53,736 nt of DNA from a virus. Below are positions 46,899 to 53,736 of the stretch, piece by piece. The stretch covers positions 1 through 53,736 of the IMG/VR virus record IMGVR_UViG_3300045005_000056. One strand, given 5' to 3'. The first letter of the stretch is position 1. The number at the start of each line of letters is the position of its first letter. A model generated the notes under the pieces. It was not told the DNA's origin. It did no database searches and saw only the letters and a list, made by a program, of their open reading frames with translations. The translations under genes and the position numbers were made by a program.

Positions 46899-47576
46899 TT
46901 ACTCCGCTGCCTTGTGTGACTGCCATTCGATCGCTGCTTCGATATCGGCGGCGGCAAACACCTTATGCAAGAATGTCATCGCCATCTCGCGGTCGCCGCT
47001 CGTGTGGCCGATGTATTCGGCCAACGTGGCGCTGACACGCTCGAGGCGATCGGACTTGTCGCGGCATGCGTGCCAATCGCCCCACATGCCTTCGAGCGCC
47101 TTGCGCTGTTTCTCGACGGCCTCCTTGTGCGCGGCCTTGCGCTCCCCATTCTTCTTTCGCGCTGTCAGCGCCTTCTCCAACTCCAAGCGGCACTGCTCCA
47201 CGCGCGATGGGCTATAGAGCTTCACTTCTTTGGCAAGGAGCTGCTCGGACGGGATCGGTTTGAGCACACGCACGCTTGGCCCGGCGTAGTCGGAACCGTT
47301 GCCGATTCGCTCGTCATCGATTTGGCCGATCTGATCACGGCAGCTCGCGATGGCATCTTCCGGTGTCTCGAAGCACAAGTCGCGCGTGTTCCAACTGGTA
47401 TGCTGAAGCTGATAGACCGTGACATCTGGTTCAGGCAACGGCGGTTCATCGTCTAGCACCAGATCGCGAACACGAATCACCCCCTCCCTCATCAGCTCGA
47501 TGTCGATGAAATCCTCGACCTGCGCAGCCGTCAACGCCGCGCGCTGTTGTTCGGACAAGTCCCAGTATGATTTCAC
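46899..47576 (-). CDS. Hypothetical coiled-coil protein of recombination operon
   Basis: 225 residues from GTG 47576 (GTGA overlap, GAGGTGACGAC ribosome-binding site). Residues about 55-115 form a mixed domain (VYQLQHTSWNTRDLCFETPE), and residues about 125-190 are long charged helix (RVEQCRLELEKALTARKKNG, HKEAVEKQRKALEGMW). It lies between the YqaJ nuclease and the annealing-like protein; a host-nuclease inhibitor or recombination mediator role is possible by place only. Confidence 0.6.
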   Translation of the reverse strand: MKSYWDLSEQQRAALTAAQVEDFIDIELMREGVIRVRDLVLDDEPPLPEPDVTVYQLQHTSWNTRDLCFETPEDAIASCRDQIGQIDDERIGNGSDYAGPSVRVLKPIPSEQLLAKEVKLYSPSRVEQCRLELEKALTARKKNGERKAAHKEAVEKQRKALEGMWGDWHACRDKSDRLERVSATLAEYIGHTSGDREMAMTFLHKVFAAADIEAAIEWQSHKAAE

Positions 47577-48595
47577 GTCGTCACCTCTTGCGTTGATTCG
47601 ATCAATCGTCTTTTCCACTCACGGTGCGGGTAGATTTTCGCCGCACGAAACCCATCGCCGCGATGTCGCTCGACGACCGCAGCCGGAACGACGCCGCCGG
47701 CCAACTCTTCAGCGATTTCTTTCCAGCGCGGCGTACCTTGATGGCTGGGCCAGTCGAAGCGCCCCCACGGTCCGGCAAGGCTGCGCGCCGAGCCGGTCAT
47801 GCCGCACAAGATCGCCTTCATCGTCGCGACCTCTGTCTTGGCGTCGCGCTCGCGTTCTTGGGCTAGAACAAGGCGACGAACGACTTCGGATGCCTCCGCT
47901 TTCGCGGTCGCAGTCGTGCCGTCGTCTTGCCGCCAGCGAGCTTGCAGAATGCGCAGTGCCGCATCCGGCCGATCGATCGGCGGCATCAAGTCGCCGAGCA
48001 CGTGGTCGCGCCAGAAGTCCGTTGCCATGTCGTCGATGTCGACGATCAGCTCTTCGTCGCGCTCGACGCGAAAGATGCGCAGGTCGGTGCCGTCGACGAG
48101 CGCGGCCACGTCCCACGCTTCAGCGCCCGTGACGTGCATCGACCACTGGCATTGCAGCGACACGTATTCCGGGATGCCGTCACTGGGCCAGTCCTTGCGC
48201 ATCCACGCGCCGACGAGCTTGCATTCGAGCCCGCCGTCGACGATTAGCCGATCCGGCGTGCAGGTCGCCCACGACTTCGCAGCGTGCTCGACGGTTCCCG
48301 GAGACGGCGCCACGAGGTTTCCGGTGCGATGCTCGTACGCGCGCGCGATTGCATCCTCGAATAGGTTGCCGAGCTGCCGCGGGTCCGTGTCGATGCGACC
48401 GGCGACCGCGAGCGGCTCATCAGGCTCGGGCTCGACGTCGTTCGCGATGATGGGCGCGTGCTCCAGCAGCTGTCCGCGCCGCTTCGTCGCCCAGATGTCG
48501 ACAACTGTCTTGCGCGGGTCGAGCCCGACCACCGCGGCGATCTCGCTCGCGCCCAGCGAGCGTTGCCTTCGTTCCAATTGTTCATCCGTTAGCAT
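47573..48595 (-). CDS. YqaJ-like viral exonuclease/recombinase
   Basis: 340 residues from ATG 48595 after AAGGAGACTGCG. It has the YqaJ opening RRQRSLGASEIAAVVGLDPR with VVDIWATKRRG, then NLFEDAIARAYEHRTG (metal Glu), and TPDRLIVDGGLECKLVGAW, the D-x(n)-E-x-K catalytic core. SLQCQWSMHVTGAEAWDVAA is a further family motif. It is a 5'-3' exonuclease that makes single-strand tails for annealing. The C-terminal 100 residues hold a charged helix, then a WPSHQGTPRWKEIAEEL part. Confidence 0.85.
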   Translation of the reverse strand: MLTDEQLERRQRSLGASEIAAVVGLDPRKTVVDIWATKRRGQLLEHAPIIANDVEPEPDEPLAVAGRIDTDPRQLGNLFEDAIARAYEHRTGNLVAPSPGTVEHAAKSWATCTPDRLIVDGGLECKLVGAWMRKDWPSDGIPEYVSLQCQWSMHVTGAEAWDVAALVDGTDLRIFRVERDEELIVDIDDMATDFWRDHVLGDLMPPIDRPDAALRILQARWRQDDGTTATAKAEASEVVRRLVLAQERERDAKTEVATMKAILCGMTGSARSLAGPWGRFDWPSHQGTPRWKEIAEELAGGVVPAAVVERHRGDGFRAAKIYPHREWKRRLIESTQEVTT

Positions 48596-48620
48596 TCGCA
48601 GTCTCCTTCGTTCAGCTCTC

Positions 48621-48704
48621 CTAACGCGTCGCGGTCTTGCCACAGCGCGCGCATTCCAGCGCGTTGCCTTGACGTAGTGGTCGATGGCCGCGTCGACACG
48701 TCAT
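48621..48704 (-). CDS. 27-residue zinc-ribbon-like peptide
   Basis: The ATG at 48704 overlaps the preceding stop as ATGA. The product opens MTCRRGHRPLRQGNALE and goes on to CARCGKT, so it has one Cys, one His and a CxxC: a minimal zinc ribbon. Its size makes the call uncertain, but the overlap and Cys spacing support it. Confidence 0.45.
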   Translation of the reverse strand: MTCRRGHRPLRQGNALECARCGKTATR

Positions 48705-48934
48705 GACGACGCCCTCTTGGTGCCCTCGCCCTGGCAATGGTGGCACATGACCTTCCCGAATCCGGGGGCATGCACCACGCCTTCTCCGCCGCAGTTCGGA
48801 CATGTCGATGGCGACCGGGCGCCCATAACCCGAAGCTGCGTCGCCAACCACGCCTCGATGATCGCGGCGGCGCGCAAGTCGCGGCGTTCCCCTTCGAGCC
48901 CGAGAATGATCCGCGCGAGTTCAAGCGCGGTCAT
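48701..48934 (-). CDS. Small protein with DnaJ-type zinc finger
   Basis: 77 residues. The N-terminal half is a helix (LELARIILGLEGERRDLRAA). The C-terminal half holds STCPNCGGEGVV and VMCHHCQGEGTK, two C-x2-C-x-G-x-G repeats that form the zinc-binding module of DnaJ. Such phage proteins are of unknown role. Start and stop overlap neighbours as ATGA. Confidence 0.75.
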   Translation of the reverse strand: MTALELARIILGLEGERRDLRAAAIIEAWLATQLRVMGARSPSTCPNCGGEGVVHAPGFGKVMCHHCQGEGTKRASS

Positions 48935-49275
48935 AGCTCTTCCTCACGCGCAGCCCGGTGCGCCCAATCGATGCCGCGCCGAATCGCGCCGCGCACGTCA
49001 TCGAACGTACGGCCCGGTGCATCGTTGAACTTAGCGATGCCGTCGACGCGGTTTGCGATCAGCTCGGGATTCGCAGCGCGTAGCACGGATTCCGCCAGCG
49101 ACACGCTATTAGCCGGCCAGCAGGTATCGAGAAACACTTCGTCGACTATGGCGCGCAGAAGGCATCGCTCGCCGTTCGGACCCGAGGATTTGCCGTGCGA
49201 CCAGCCATCTCGATCGAGCCGCGCGAGCGCTGTTTCGAGCAACCGCGCGGCATCGGCATGTGTTGCGAGCTTCAT
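48931..49275 (-). CDS. DUF6197-like hypothetical protein
   Basis: 114 residues. The phrase ANRVDGIAKFNDAPGRTFDD followed by VRGAIRRGIDWA, together with HGKSSGPNGERCLLRAIVDE earlier, matches a small family common in phages of GC-rich hosts. Function is unknown. It is coupled to both neighbours by ATGA overlaps. Confidence 0.7.
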   Translation of the reverse strand: MKLATHADAARLLETALARLDRDGWSHGKSSGPNGERCLLRAIVDEVFLDTCWPANSVSLAESVLRAANPELIANRVDGIAKFNDAPGRTFDDVRGAIRRGIDWAHRAAREEEL

Positions 49276-49508
49276 GGCGCGTCCTCGCTCAGCGCCTCTT
49301 GCAGCCCGTCATGAGCTTCTTTCAGTCCAGCGTGTCGGCCGTTCGCGTACGCCGCGGCAAGAACGGCTCTTAGTTGCTCTCGCAACATGCAGATGCCGAT
49401 TATCGTTGCCTTGCCGTCAGCAGCGGTGATTGCGTTGCCACCGGCTAGCGCAGCTTTCAGGATCTTGTCGGCCGTTTCCTCGGCATATGTTGTGGCGCTC
49501 GTGTTCAT
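49272..49508 (-). CDS. Hypothetical protein
   Basis: 78 residues from ATG 49508 after GAAGGACGACC. Helical and Ala-rich (EETADKILKAALAGGNAITA, ICMLREQLRAVLAAAYANGR). No family recognised. Its stop overlaps the next start. An earlier in-frame ATG at 49553 lacks a ribosome-binding site. Confidence 0.6.
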   Translation of the reverse strand: MNTSATTYAEETADKILKAALAGGNAITAADGKATIIGICMLREQLRAVLAAAYANGRHAGLKEAHDGLQEALSEDAP

Positions 49509-49562
49509 TGGTCGTCCTTCTCGTGCCGCGCTCGTGGGCACGCGGCGCGGCACGACGCGAGG

Positions 49563-50054
49563 TCATGCCGCGATAGTGTGCGCGCGAGCTAACCCGAGCG
49601 CGCGCAGCGCGGGGTTTGGGCTACCGACCAGCTCGCGGAGGTACTTCACCGGGACACCGGCGCGGCCGGCGAGCTGACCGAACGCATGCGGGTGAATGCG
49701 CTGCTCGGTCTGCTCAGCGACTTGGAGCACGAGTGACGGAATCGGTGCGTCGTTCTGCGGAGCGCGATCGCCGTCGAGCATCGCCGCGAGGTTCACGGGG
49801 ATGCCCTCGTCGTTCTCGACGCCGATCGCGTCCTCGGTCAACGCGTCGACGAGCACCGTCGGCGCAGCGTACCCGAAGCGCATCACGCGACCGCGTGCGA
49901 TTACATCGTCTGGACGATGGCTGTTGACGTGCTCGAATACGCGCATGGCGCTGGCGCGCCCGCCATCGATGATGCGGTGCATTTTGTCGCGCGCCTCGCG
50001 TGCGGCTTCGGATGCGGCGTGTGCGTAGGAACGAGAATCGTGGTGATACAGCAT
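49563..50054 (-). CDS. DUF932-like protein, possibly shortened
   Basis: 163 residues from ATG 50054 after AAGGGAAAACACC. The C-terminal part (RIHPHAFGQLAGRAGVPVKY, then LRELVGSPNPALRALGLARA) resembles the early section of DUF932 phage/plasmid proteins, which normally run to about 270-300 residues; here the chain stops at this point. It may be a short form or a truncated gene. The 92-bp leader (50055-50146) has no further gene. Confidence 0.5.
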   Translation of the reverse strand: MLYHHDSRSYAHAASEAAREARDKMHRIIDGGRASAMRVFEHVNSHRPDDVIARGRVMRFGYAAPTVLVDALTEDAIGVENDEGIPVNLAAMLDGDRAPQNDAPIPSLVLQVAEQTEQRIHPHAFGQLAGRAGVPVKYLRELVGSPNPALRALGLARAHTIAA

Positions 50055-50146
50055 GGTGTTTTCCCTTATTGGGTTCGTGCTGCGAGCGACGCAGCGTTGA
50101 CTCGTCAGTGCGGGAGCGACCCGCAGACGCGCCGCAGCGCGTTTCG

Positions 50147-50368
50147 TCAGCGACTCCACGCGAGCGCCACGGCCCGCAGCGCCTCGGCAGAGTCGAGGTG
50201 AAGGCGTGCGCCCGCCCACTCGATGCCGGCGAGCCGCGCAAGCTCGGGGCGCGCACCCGTCGCTTTGCGCGCCCATCGCGCGGCGGCAGCGGCGCATCGC
50301 TGGGCCTTGCGCTCGTGCCACACGATTTCGCCAATCAGCTCGTTCAGGCGGCGGCGAGCGTAGGTCAT
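50147..50368 (-). CDS. Hypothetical protein
   Basis: 73 residues, almost entirely helical and rich in Arg and Ala (RLNELIGEIVWHERKAQRCA, AAARWARKATGARPELARLA). The ATGA overlap with the upstream gene supports translation. No family recognised. The 92-bp stretch downstream of it is the leader of the DUF932-like gene. Confidence 0.55.
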   Translation of the reverse strand: MTYARRRLNELIGEIVWHERKAQRCAAAAARWARKATGARPELARLAGIEWAGARLHLDSAEALRAVALAWSR

Positions 50369-50637
50369 GGGGCGGGTGGGGCACGTCGAAGAGCTTTCGC
50401 GGCCTGTGACTCGACCGCGCGCGCGGATCGATCAGTGGCCCACCCCTCCCAACCTCCTGCGGCCATGGTGGCCACGATCTCGTCAGGCGAGATACCACGC
50501 GCCTTCAGGAGCCGGTACATGGTCTCTAGTATTTCGCTGTCGGGCACATGCGCCCGAGCCACACGCTCTACGCGTCGGCAGAGCGCTCGACGTTCGTGTG
50601 CCACGGCCAGCGCTGGCAATATTTCCGCAATATTCAT
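50365..50637 (-). CDS. Hypothetical protein
   Basis: 90 residues. The first 50 are helical (ILPALAVAHERRALCRRVER) with a possible HTH-like DSEILETMYRLLKARGISPD; the end is Ala/Arg-rich. The ribosome-binding site is GAGGGAG close to the start. ATGA overlap with the upstream gene. Function unknown. Confidence 0.6.
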   Translation of the reverse strand: MNIAEILPALAVAHERRALCRRVERVARAHVPDSEILETMYRLLKARGISPDEIVATMAAGGWEGWATDRSARAVESQAAKALRRAPPAP

Positions 50638-50948
50638 TTACTCCCTCGGCGCGCCGCGTACCGGCGGCGCGCTAGCTGGTTACGCCTCAGCCGACGGCGC
50701 TCAGTGGCGATGGCATCATCGTCAGGCTCGCCATCCTCGTAGCGGAGCTCGTCACACTCACCGCGGCCGTGGCGCGTCTCGATCTCGCGGACGCCGCAGT
50801 ATACGCAGCGCCGCTCGAAGCGGTAGGTGGTACCGCCGAGCGACCACACGCCAGGGTTACGGTCGCACCCGCCGCATCCCTCATTGGTCCAGCAGTGAGA
50901 CAATCCCTCCGCGCAGTCAGGCATCGACTCGTATCCGTCAATCATCAT
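50634..50948 (-). CDS. First gene of leftward arm: Cys-rich zinc-binding-like protein
   Basis: 104 residues. Cysteine groups CAEGLSHCWTNEGCGGCD and RRCVYCGVREIETRHGRGEC suggest one or two zinc sites. The C-terminal end is strongly basic (ERRRLRRNQLARRRYAARRG), so nucleic acid binding is likely. GAAGGGAGAACACGGCG precedes the ATG. It is the first gene after the divergent control region, thus probably early. Confidence 0.65.
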   Translation of the reverse strand: MMIDGYESMPDCAEGLSHCWTNEGCGGCDRNPGVWSLGGTTYRFERRCVYCGVREIETRHGRGECDELRYEDGEPDDDAIATERRRLRRNQLARRRYAARRGSK

Positions 50949-51135
50949 CGCCGTGTTCTCCCTTCGGGTTCGTTTGGCGCGTCACGCTATTTGCGCGACG
51001 TGTGACCAGTATAATCAGCGCTACGAAAAGCGCAACTATAATTCGTACGATTGTTGTTATTCTTTTTGCTCACAATCGTTACGCGCGGTTACATGATCCT
51101 TTACTTTCTGTGCACGTTCTGATAGTCGCTCGGAC
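50949..51135. promoter_or_regulatory. AT-rich divergent control region
   Basis: The most AT-rich stretch of the window, between the two arms. Leftward: TATACT at 51013-51008 with TTGCGC 16 bp upstream. Rightward: TATAAT at 51010-51015 and 51037-51042. Two inverted repeats lie here: GCGCT/AGCGC (51018-51033) and ACGATTGT (51047-51054) with ACAATCGT (51072-51079), extendable with one bulge. They are candidate operators for the product of the gene at 51136. No gene was found inside. Confidence 0.6.
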
Positions 51136-51351
51136 ATGGCGAACGAATCAATTCCTCGCGACCGGGAACTGGCGTCGATGGTGTACGCCATCTCGGCCGA
51201 GATCCACTGTCATCCAGTAACTATTCGCAAATGGCTGGATAATCGCTCTAACAATCCGATCACCAACTACGCGATCTGCGCGGCGGCAAAACGCCTCGGA
51301 TTCGCTGACGCGCTGGCACGATATCGCCAACAACTCGCGCCGACGGGCTGA
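51136..51351 (+). CDS. Small HTH DNA-binding regulator
   Basis: 71 residues. AEIHCHPVTIRKWLDNRSNN followed by AICAAAKRLGFADALARYR reads as a helix-turn-helix with flanking helices, similar in size to phage Cro-type regulators. It is the first gene of the rightward arm and lies beside inverted repeats, so it may repress or switch the divergent promoters. No Shine-Dalgarno sequence is obvious. No cI-like partner or integrase is seen. Confidence 0.6.
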   Translation: MANESIPRDRELASMVYAISAEIHCHPVTIRKWLDNRSNNPITNYAICAAAKRLGFADALARYRQQLAPTG

Positions 51352-51354
51352 TCG

Positions 51355-52383
51355 ATGGCCGGCCGAATCCGAACAATCAAGCCCGAGCTGCTCGAGGACG
51401 ACAAGACGGCGTCGCTCGGGCACGTCGAGTTCCGACTCTTCGTGGCGCTCTTGCTGCTCGCTGATGATCATGGCGGTTTCCGCGCGCAACCGAACCAGCT
51501 GACCGGGGCCGTATTTTGGGGCTGCGTGGAGCAGGTCGACACGTCCTCGGCTCTCGAAACCCTCGCGAGGGTCGGACTAATCTCGCTGTTCACGTCGGGC
51601 GGGCAGCCGTACGGCCACATTACGAACTGGAACCGACATCAGCGCGTCGACCATCCGAGCAAGCCGCGCGTGCCGAGTCCTCGCGACGAAGGATCTTCGT
51701 CATTCTCGCGATTTGCCGATATATTTGCCGATTCACTCGCGAATGTGTCGCGCGGATCTCGCGACAGTCTCGCGCCTGACCTCCGACCTCCGACCTCCGA
51801 CCTCCGACCAACGACCAACGCTGCTGACGCAGCGCCTCAATTCGATTTGAAAATCCAAGAACCAGTCGTGAACCAGAGGAAGTCAAGGATGGCCAAAGAA
51901 ACAACAACCGAAACCGACCTGCAAGCTGGCTGGCGAATTTGGCGCGACGAATACGAATGGGTCGAGGGTCACGCCTACATTGCCGGCGGGGCTTGCGGAC
52001 GCGCGATGAAGGGCATCGTCATGCTCGCTCACCGCAGCGCCAAGGAGCGAGGCGGGTCACCCGAGAAGCAGCGCGCCAGCCTCGAGCTGTGCTTGAGACA
52101 CTGGTTTCGGTGCTATCTCCAAGATCGGGACAAGTGGCTGGAAGCCGCTGGGCACGTCCTACGGCACCTCGACGCTAGGATCCCTAGGTACTGCGTTCCG
52201 TGGGCCAAAAACGCGCCAGCGACGCCACAGCGGCCCGGCAAACGGCATTCTGAGAGCACACCGAGGAGCGCGGACCAGCCATCGCCGGACGGCGAGCCCG
52301 CAAGTGCCCGATATTTCGATCCGGTCGCGCATGGTCTGCCGAGCATCGCTGAGGTCGTCTCCGGCATCGGCAGGGACCCATGA
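51355..52383 (+). CDS. Replisome organiser / replication initiator-like protein
   Basis: 342 residues. RIRTIKPELLEDDKTASLGH then VEFRLFVALLLLADDHGGFR and AVFWGC is the N-terminal winged-helix type typical of phage replication proteins that load DnaB. A repeat-coded linker (DLRPPTSDLRPTT) leads to a second domain with Trp-rich helices (LQAGWRIWRDEYEWVEGHAY; LCLRHWFRCYLQDRDKW). The DnaB gene follows with ATGA overlap, supporting a helicase-loader role. Iteron-like repeats lie inside the gene, as in lambda O. Confidence 0.72.
   Translation: MAGRIRTIKPELLEDDKTASLGHVEFRLFVALLLLADDHGGFRAQPNQLTGAVFWGCVEQVDTSSALETLARVGLISLFTSGGQPYGHITNWNRHQRVDHPSKPRVPSPRDEGSSSFSRFADIFADSLANVSRGSRDSLAPDLRPPTSDLRPTTNAADAAPQFDLKIQEPVVNQRKSRMAKETTTETDLQAGWRIWRDEYEWVEGHAYIAGGACGRAMKGIVMLAHRSAKERGGSPEKQRASLELCLRHWFRCYLQDRDKWLEAAGHVLRHLDARIPRYCVPWAKNAPATPQRPGKRHSESTPRSADQPSPDGEPASARYFDPVAHGLPSIAEVVSGIGRDP
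51680..51808 (+). other. Iteron-like repeats, candidate replication origin
   Basis: CTCGCGA occurs at 51680, 51705, 51736 and 51758, with a near copy at 51769. ATTTGCCGAT is repeated at 51711-51720 and 51723-51732 around a short AT tract. CTCCGAC is tandemly repeated four times at 51781-51808. The cluster lies inside the initiator gene, the usual site of iterons in lambdoid phages. The 7-bp unit also codes the linker, so simple repeat expansion is an alternative. Confidence 0.45.
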
Positions 52384-53736
52384 GCCGAGCTCCGGAAGCG
52401 CAACGGCCCGCGCCGACGAAACTGAGGTCAGTCGCCGGACGAGAGCCGGCGCACGACCAGCGAGCCGAGGAGGTGTGCCTGCTGATGGCTCTCGACCCGC
52501 GCGCCCGGCCGCGGCTGCGAGCTGTGCTAACACCGGAGGACTTCCACTCCGCGGCGAACCGGACTATCTGGGAGGCGGTCGTTGCGCTCGATGCGGCAGG
52601 CGAACCCGTTGATGTCGTAACGATTGCCCACTGGCTGCGCGCGCATGATCAGTGGCAGCGGATCGGCGGCATCGAGACGATCGCGCGCATTACGGAGGAC
52701 ACGCCGGTCCAGATCGATTACCTCGAGCATGCGCGCCGCGTCGTCGCGCTCGCCGGCCAACGGGCCATCGTCGCGCGATGTCAGCGCGCAGTGGCTGACG
52801 GCTACGGTGACATCGGAGCACTCAGCGAGTGGTCTGCTGCCCTCGTGCGCGACGTGCAGCAAATCGCGCGTCGCAGCTCGCCGGGCTCTGCTGTGTGGCT
52901 CGCAGAATCCGCTATCGCTGCGAGCGCGAAGGTCTTCGACACGATGAACCGGCGTGGACAGATCACGGGCGTATCGACCGGGCTTCATGCCCTCGATGCT
53001 GCGACCGCGGGCATGCACACCGGAGATTTTATTGTGCTGACCGCTCCTAGCGGTGGCGGAAAGACGGCGCTCGCCACCACGATCGCCATTAACGTCGCGT
53101 TGCGCGGCGATGGCGTCGGTTTCGTCGAGCTCGAGATGCCGCATGAACAGATCACGCAGCGCATGTGCTGCGCGATCGGCCGGGTAAACTTTCACGCTGT
53201 GCGTCTTGGTAAGCACGTCGATCGCGACTACGGCGCATTCGTCGACGCAGCTGCGAAAGTACGCACCGCACCGCTTCGCATCGACGACGGCAAGCCGAAG
53301 ACCTTCGATCAGCTCCGCGCCAGCGCGCAAGCGATGGCCGACGCGCTCGACAAGCGCGGCTTGCCGATGCGGCTGCTCGTCGTCGATTACGTGCAGAAGG
53401 TCGACGGCTCAGCGCTCGTTCCGCCGCGGTCAACGCGAGAGCGAGAGCTAGCGAAGGTCGCCGAGCATCACGTGAGGCTATCCGAGGAGCTTCGCATTCC
53501 AATACTGGCGCTCGCGCAGACGAACGACGACGGCGAGATTCGGGAGAGTCGCGCGATTCTTCACGAGGCAACGTCATGGTGGCACCTCGAAATCGCGAAG
53601 TCGCACGCTGGCTCACGCGCGGCGACTGTCGAGATAAAAAAACAACGTCACGGCCCGGTGCCGGCCGAAGCGAGATTTTGGTTTCATCCGTCGTTCGTGT
53701 GGTTCGACGACGAAGACTCGCTCTTGATCGATTGGC
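52380..53736 (+). CDS. DnaB-like replicative helicase (runs off right edge)
   Basis: The first 452 residues of a 465-residue protein that ends at 288 on the left side. The N-terminal domain (AEEVCLLMALDPRARPRLRA; IWEAVVALDAAGEPVDVVTI) fits DnaB. The RecA core has Walker A APSGGGKTALA, H1a VELEM, Walker B LLVVDYVQKV, H3 ILALAQTN and H4 IKKQRHGP. It unwinds the fork as a hexamer. Start ATG 52380 overlaps the upstream stop (ATGA). No primase or polymerase gene is seen, so these would be host functions. Confidence 0.92.
   Translation, partial: MSRAPEAQRPAPTKLRSVAGREPAHDQRAEEVCLLMALDPRARPRLRAVLTPEDFHSAANRTIWEAVVALDAAGEPVDVVTIAHWLRAHDQWQRIGGIETIARITEDTPVQIDYLEHARRVVALAGQRAIVARCQRAVADGYGDIGALSEWSAALVRDVQQIARRSSPGSAVWLAESAIAASAKVFDTMNRRGQITGVSTGLHALDAATAGMHTGDFIVLTAPSGGGKTALATTIAINVALRGDGVGFVELEMPHEQITQRMCCAIGRVNFHAVRLGKHVDRDYGAFVDAAAKVRTAPLRIDDGKPKTFDQLRASAQAMADALDKRGLPMRLLVVDYVQKVDGSALVPPRSTRERELAKVAEHHVRLSEELRIPILALAQTNDDGEIRESRAILHEATSWWHLEIAKSHAGSRAATVEIKKQRHGPVPAEARFWFHPSFVWFDDEDSLLIDW
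53490..53736. repeat. Right copy of 247-bp terminal direct repeat
   Basis: Matches 1-247 with a single synonymous difference at 53609. See the left copy. Confidence 0.95.

Noticed and set aside
1-53736. Integrase, lysogeny repressor, transposase, CRISPR array, standard tRNA or rRNA genes
   Set aside because: None found by reading both strands; Mu-like structural genes alone do not show transposition.

Overview
This window is almost certainly the complete genome of a tailed double-stranded DNA phage with a contractile tail (myovirus morphology), opened at an arbitrary point. The last 247 bases (53490-53736) repeat the first 247 with one synonymous mismatch, and a DnaB-type helicase runs off the right end and finishes at the left end. 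The molecule is therefore a circular assembly of about 53.49 kb of unique sequence. The DNA is GC-rich with strong GC bias at third codon positions. No host gene, integrase, transposase or tRNA that meets the usual rules was seen. The structural module follows the phage Mu order (terminase, portal/MuF, protease-scaffold, capsid, sheath, tube, chaperone, tape measure, N, P, spike, gp46-gp48, fibres), but nothing resembling MuA or MuB is present, so this looks like a lytic phage with Mu-type virions. The host is unknown. Widespread apparently leaderless genes point to a host that tolerates leaderless mRNAs, as actinobacteria and Deinococcota do; this is inference.

Layout. A divergent control region (50949-51135) separates two arms. 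The rightward arm starts with a small DNA-binding protein (51136), a replisome-organiser-like protein with iteron-like repeats inside its gene (51355-52383), and the DnaB helicase that wraps to position 288. Small zinc-finger proteins, a RusA-like resolvase, a DEDD exonuclease, a ParB-like protein and an ASCH protein follow, up to 4381. Packaging and head genes occupy 4396-16643, tail genes 16636-29745, receptor-binding and fibre genes 29762-37760, and lysis genes 37753-41829. The leftward arm (50948 down to 41922) holds small hypotheticals, a YqaJ exonuclease with a putative annealing partner, a 70-aa sigma-region-4-like protein, an SNF2-type helicase with a DNA methyltransferase, a MazG-like protein and a transglycosylase (TGT/DpdA)-like protein.

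Most notable points. (1) The portal and MuF head proteins are fused into one 1165-residue precursor interrupted by a 275-residue intein exactly at the MuF 'NCRC' motif. A 239-codon ORF for an HTH plus Vsr-like nuclease, a likely homing endonuclease, lies antisense and entirely inside the intein. (2) At least 13 genes carry a TAGnnT-type -10 box exactly 6-7 nt before the start codon with no Shine-Dalgarno sequence, which predicts leaderless transcripts. One pair is a palindromic divergent promoter driving a nuclease gene inserted backwards in the tail operon. (3) A textbook -1 slippery heptamer joins the two tail-chaperone frames. (4) Other points are an HNH endonuclease gene decayed by a frameshift and a stop, an 11-bp inverted repeat that would mask a ribosome-binding site, a possible origin with iterons, a possible tRNA-like fold, and an out-of-frame gene overlap in the lysis region.
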